Shown: piece after piece, positions 60,070 through 64,000 of the stretch
Numbering within the stretch: position 1 is the first letter of the stretch
Layout of the letters: the number at the start of each line of letters is the position of its first letter
Source of the DNA: Fodinibacter sp963834965
GTDB taxonomy: Bacteria > Actinomycetota > Actinomycetes > Actinomycetales > Dermatophilaceae
Assembly (NCBI GenBank): GCA_963834965.1
Contig: CAWIEI010000022.1
Span: 13,957-77,956 of the forward strand
Length of the DNA: 64,000 nucleotides
Direction of reading: 5' to 3'
Program-made: the position numbers and the translations under genes
Notes under the pieces: model-generated
What the model was told of the DNA's origin: nothing
Seen by the model: the letters and a program-made list of their open reading frames with translations, nothing else
Database searches by the model: none

Positions 60070-63017
60070 ATGGATGTCCAGCCGATCCTGGTTGGCCGTG
60101 AGCCTGAACGGGAGGCTTTGCGGGCTGTCATCGAGCGCGCCGCGGTGGGCGACCCCGGCATGCTCTTGCTGCATGGTGAGGCTGGCATCGGCAAGACGAG
60201 CCTGGTGCGCGAGGCCGCCGGGGTTGCGAGCGAGCAGGGCTGTCACGTCTTGTTCGGTCAGTGCCTCCGGTTCGGCGCCAACGTCACCAGTTACGTCCCA
60301 TTCACGACCGCTTTCACTCAGTGGCTGCGTACCACGAGGGGCGAGTGCCGCGACCACCTTGCACCCCACGGCACCTTGGACGACCTACTGCCCGCATTGA
60401 ACGACTCATCCGGCGGGCTCGCGCTGCTCCAGATCGGCACGGCCGTGGACGCCATCCAGGCCGACGGACCCACGGTCCTGGTGGTCGACGACCTGCAGTG
60501 GTCAGACCCGAGCTCGTTGGACGCATTGTCGTACCTGGTCGCGGGGTTCGTCGCTGGCCAGCGGCTGGCCATCCTGTGCACGTACCGCGACACCGACCTC
60601 GATGAGGGCCATCGCCTGCATGGATGGTTGGCCGACGCGATGCGGATGCCGTCAGTGTCCCGGGTCGCGCTTGGGCGGATGGACGCCTGGACCATGGACG
60701 AGATGGTCCTGGCGCGAGGCGGTCCCGGGATCGCGGGCTTGGCGGGGGATGTTCTGCGACGCTCAGGCGGCAACCCCTACCTGGCAGACCTTCTCATCAG
60801 CGAGACCCGGTCAGCGGGACACGGTGAGGACCCCCTGGGAGGACGGCTGGCCGACGCCCTCTCAGCGTCGTGGCACCGTCTGTCGGCGCCTGGTCGTCGG
60901 GTGACGCAGCTCCTCGCGGTGGCGGGCGCACCGGTGGCGTACCAGGTGCTGCGGGACCTCGCGGCACTTCACGGGGTCGCCCCGGAGGACACCTCGAGGG
61001 CCGTGGCGGAGTCGGCAGCGCAGGGGATCACGATCGAGACCGACACCGGAGCGATCTGGTTCCGACACCCGCTCCTGGCCGAGACGATCGCCGGGAGCAT
61101 GCATCGTCACGAGCGGGCCAACCTGCACAGTGACCTGGCAGCCCGTTGGCATGCCGCAGTCGGTGTCGACGAACGAGACCGGGCCAACTACCTGGCATTG
61201 CACTACGTCGCGGCCGGCGACAGCGACCAGGCCTTTGCCTGGTCGCTGCAGGCCGCCGACGAGGCCGCAGCGATCCGGGCCAGAGACGAGGAAGCGAACC
61301 ATCTGTCGACCGCGGTGTCACTCCTGGAACGGGTGTCCGACGAGGCGGCGTCGACGGTCGACGCCGTCGGTCTGCTGATCCGCGCGGGACGCGCGTGCGA
61401 GGGCGCGGGCGACGACCAGGGCGCGGTGAGGCACTACGAGAGGGCGCTGTCGCGGGTGGAGCATTCGACCCGCGATCCCCTGCTGGCATCCCGGATCCTG
61501 CTCCAGCTGCATGTGCTGCGTGACCGGGCCGGCTACGGCTCGACGTACCTGTCGACGGACGAGCCGCGAGAGGTGCTCGCGCTCACCGAGGCCCTTCCCG
61601 ACTGCGAGGAGCGAGCGCTCGCCTTCGCGCACCTGGCGTTTGCGGAGGTCTTCAACGGCATCGCCGAAGCGCGTGCACATGCTGAGGCGGCAGTGCGGCT
61701 TGCGGAGGTGGTCCACACCGCTCCGGCCCTCATCTGGTCTCTGGGGGCCAGGGCCCAAACACAGTGGGGGACCGAAGAAGGGATCCCAGGACGCGGAACG
61801 GGCGTTCGCGCTTGCCTCGGACCACGACGACCCACAGCTCTTCTGCTGGGCCGCGATCTTCCTCAGCAACAGCCTGGAGTCAGCCGGGCGCTACGCCGAC
61901 GCGTCCGCCGTCACCGGCGGCGCCTACCGCATCCTGCGTGACGCGGGTGAGTTCGACTACGCCGCCACTGTCGGCGCGATCGCAGCAAACTGGGACTTCG
62001 CCCTTGGTCGCTGGAACCAGGCCCGGCCAATGGTTCGAGAACTGTTGACGGTCGCACGTAGCGATGACTGCGTGGCCACCGCACGATGCGTCGCGGCACT
62101 GATGTGCGCCCTTGAAGGCAGGAGTGCCGCTGCCTCATGCACCTGCGCCGTGCCGAAGAGCTCCGTCCTAACGCGGACGCCGGTCGGCGAACCCCTGGTC
62201 GACACCCAGATCCAGGTCAGCCTCGCACTGGGGGACCCCCTTGGACGCCCTGGAAAGAATCAGTACGCACATGGCCACCGCAGTGCACGTCAACCCCGTC
62301 GCCGCCGACGAGTGGCTCAGGTACGCCTCCCAGGCTGCCGCCCAACTGGCCGACCACCCCGCGAACAGTCCCGAGCGGCAAGTGGCGCTCCACCGGCTCC
62401 AGGTCATCGAAGCCACTCGGGGTCTTCACCCGCCGCCGTTCGCCCCCGCGGGCCCTCGTGACGTCGTCCACCCCGCCTTCGGCGCGCTGCACGCAGCGCA
62501 ACGCGCCCACTGTGACGGCGCTGTACCCGAGCTGGACCAGCTCTGGGAGGCCGCCTGCACCGCAACCCGCGAGGCCGGCCTGGGCTACGAGCACGCGCGA
62601 GCCCTCTACTGCCTGGCACGTCACCTGCTCACCCACGGGCAGGACAGGCCCCGCGCCACCGCCGCTCTCGTCGCGGCGAGGCGCATCGCAGTCGACCTGG
62701 GTGCACTGCCCCTCAAAGACCGAATCGACGCCCTCGCCGCACAGACCCACGTCGCGCTGCCCACGAGCCGGGCCGACGAGCCACCAACGACCCGGGCCAT
62801 CATCCTCACCGCGAGCCCCCCGCTCACGCCACGGGAGCAAGAAGTCCTCGAAGGCCTGCTGTCAGGGGAGACCTACTCCCAGATCGCCACCCGCCTGTTC
62901 ATCAGCGACAAGACCGTCAGCAGCCACGTGTCCAACATCCTGCGAAAGACCGGCTCCGCGAACCGCATCGAACTGGCAGAACTGGCACACCGGCACGGGC
63001 GCACAGAGGGCAGCTGA
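60070..63017 (+). pseudogene. LAL-type LuxR regulator, copy B, with about four frameshifts
   Basis: Begins MDVQPILVGREPEREALRAV with Walker A LLLHGEAGIGKTSLVREA and Walker B VLVVDDLQWSDP, then TPR-like helices. The frame changes near 61784 (to the frame reading SQDAERAFALASDHDD), near 62133 (MHLRRAEELRPNADAG), near 62188 (VGEPLVDTQIQVSLALGD) and near 62238 (DALERISTHMATAV) before ending in a complete LuxR helix-turn-helix (LTPREQEVLEGLLSGETYSQ, KTVSSHVSNILRKTGSANR). Each fragment still matches the family, so decay is recent or the sequence has errors here. The last fragment, from 62241, could be translated alone (258 residues). Confidence 0.8.
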
Positions 63018-63279
63018 GCACACCAGCACACCGGACCCCCTCAGTCGGATGCCATTCTGCGCCGTACCAACCTGAAGGCGACGCCCCTCCAGAGTTGCCG
63101 GGGCATTTGGCGCACCGCACTGGCTGAACGTGCGTGCCATCAAAGGACCCGTCTCAGGCCGGATGAACAGCGCCCCGCGCTTCCAAGGGGCCCCGGCCCA
63201 AGAACGCGGCCGTGCCCACCGCGTACGCACTGCTGATCCTGCCTGGCCGGATCGCGCCGTCCCACCCCGGTAATGGCCC

Positions 63280-63333
63280 GATCTCAGGAGCTCGGTGCGC
63301 GTTCTGAGGGGGTGCACCGGATGTGGCTGAGGG
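63280..63333 (+). promoter_or_regulatory. Shared peptide-gene operator, copy B2
   Basis: GATCTCAGG (63280-63288), TTCTGAGGG (63302-63310) 22 bases on, CC-N2-ATGT ending 63324, and a third TGAGGG at 63328-63333. ATG 70 bases after the ATGT. Confidence 0.75.
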
Positions 63334-63393
63334 CGTGCGCGCCGGACCGTGGATGCAACGCCGCGGATCGGCCGCGGGAGCCGAGGAGGAGCC

Positions 63394-63747
63394 ATGACGA
63401 ACACCCAAGGAAGCGAAGCCCGGTTCTCCAGCCGGGGAACCCAGTCATTCCCCGCGACGGATGCGCCGGGACGTCCCGGCGCCAGGCACGGCCAGCACAA
63501 TCTCTCTTTGGCCCTGGTCGCCATCTCTATTGCGGCCGCCACCGTCGGCGGCGTGCAGGACGCCCGACTCTCCAGTCGGGCCCTCGCCGGGGCGAACACC
63601 TCAAGACTGGCCGCGGGCGTCGGCGCGATGGCGGCATACCAGCAGGGCGGTAGCGTCTACACCGAGCAGGTGCCCGGCGCCGCCACACACCACGCCTACG
63701 GCACCGGCGGCAGCGTCTACACCGAGCAAGTGCCCTCACTCGGGTAG
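63394..63747 (+). CDS. Membrane-anchored GSVYTEQVP-repeat peptide, copy B2
   Basis: 117 residues, paralogue of A2. N-terminal SEARFSSRGTQSFPATDAPG, membrane helix about 36-56 (NLSLALVAISIAAATVGGVQ), tail with GSVYTEQVP at 86-94 and 106-114, ending SLG. GAGGAGG upstream of the ATG. In both copies the repeats and the stretch before the helix are identical or nearly so, while the linker between helix and repeats differs. Confidence 0.83.
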   Translation: MTNTQGSEARFSSRGTQSFPATDAPGRPGARHGQHNLSLALVAISIAAATVGGVQDARLSSRALAGANTSRLAAGVGAMAAYQQGGSVYTEQVPGAATHHAYGTGGSVYTEQVPSLG

Positions 63748-63873
63748 GCGTCCGAGAGAACGGAGCGGGCCGCCATCCGACCGGGTGGCCGACCCGCTTC
63801 GCGAGGGCGGGAGCGGCACGCGGCGAGGCACCCCTGCGGCTAGGCGGCCAGGCGTCAGCAACGGCGCAGCACG

Positions 63874-63999
63874 TCACGCGTTGGCTCGGCCTCCCCGAAC
63901 CACGCCGTGAGTTGTTTGCCGCCCGGCGTTCTGGATGCCGTGGGGCATGAGGTCGGAGGCGTTGATCTCGGAGACGTCAGCCTCTATACCGTCAGGCGG
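63874..63999 (-). CDS. Possible C-terminal end of a gene running out of the window
   Basis: An open minus-strand frame enters from the window edge and ends at a stop at 63874; it reads VSEINASDLMPHGIQNAG near the edge. It is short and unrecognised. It could be chance; the next bases would decide. Confidence 0.25.
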   Translation of the reverse strand, partial: PPDGIEADVSEINASDLMPHGIQNAGRQTTHGVVRGGRANA

Positions 64000-64000
64000 C

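Noticed and set aside
1..64000. tRNA, rRNA and CRISPR arrays
   Set aside because: Looked for TPsiC-like GGTTCGA boxes, rRNA blocks and evenly spaced repeats; the few GGTTCGA hits lie inside genes or fragments without a cloverleaf.

Overview
The window is high-GC DNA from an actinobacterium, most likely a Micrococcales member of the Intrasporangiaceae type (Janibacter, Phycicoccus, Tetrasphaera or Terrabacter relatives). This is inferred from base composition, strong G/C third-position bias, frequent leaderless starts (TANNNT a few bases before ATG/GTG), a deazaflavin (F420)-type nitroreductase, many NarL/HisKA_3 two-component pairs and many ATGA/GTGA gene overlaps. No rRNA, tRNA or CRISPR array was recognised.

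Layout. 0-10.6 kb: ordinary chromosome (5'-truncated flavin monooxygenase, dxs, PIN protein, methyltransferases, BTAD regulator) plus a decayed spot with relics of a PucR regulator and a LivM permease. 10.9-18.2 kb: one seven-gene minus-strand operon (TusA, MvhD-like, DsrE2, HdrA fused to a GltD-like module, second HdrA, small winged helix, membrane HdrC/QmoC). It looks like a sulfur-carrier-linked heterodisulfide-reductase-like electron transfer complex, and a CsoR/CstR-like palindrome lies upstream. 18.6-34.9 kb: signalling and stress genes, including two GAF histidine kinases, several response regulators, a CPBP protease, a carboxymuconolactone-decarboxylase/hydrolase fusion and an MFS exporter. 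35.6-36.4 kb: a heliorhodopsin. 37-45 kb: AMIN-like secreted protein, SigE-type sigma factor with a GerMN/Gmad2 protein, a trans-sulfuration enzyme divergent from an Lrp regulator, an HPF-like ribosome protein, tiny membrane proteins and PRC-barrel proteins. 45-49 kb: a decayed patch with relics of LuxR and LacI regulators.

51.4-63.8 kb holds the most interesting material: two copies of a three-gene module, each being [small secreted peptide with a CX11C core] - [large ATPase/LuxR (LAL-type) regulator] - [membrane-anchored peptide ending in two copies of GSVYTEQVP]. All four peptide genes carry the same upstream element: direct repeats of a TCTGAGG-like box spaced 22 bp, followed at fixed distance by CC-N2-ATGT, 65-70 nt before the start codon. 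The regulator is intact in copy A and carries about four frameshifts in copy B, while all four peptide genes are intact. This looks like an undescribed peptide-based regulon. An IS110 relic, a two-component pair and a MazEF-type toxin-antitoxin pair sit beside or between the copies.

Functional names come from recognisable motifs read by eye; no database search was possible. Residue and base positions are counted from the sequence.
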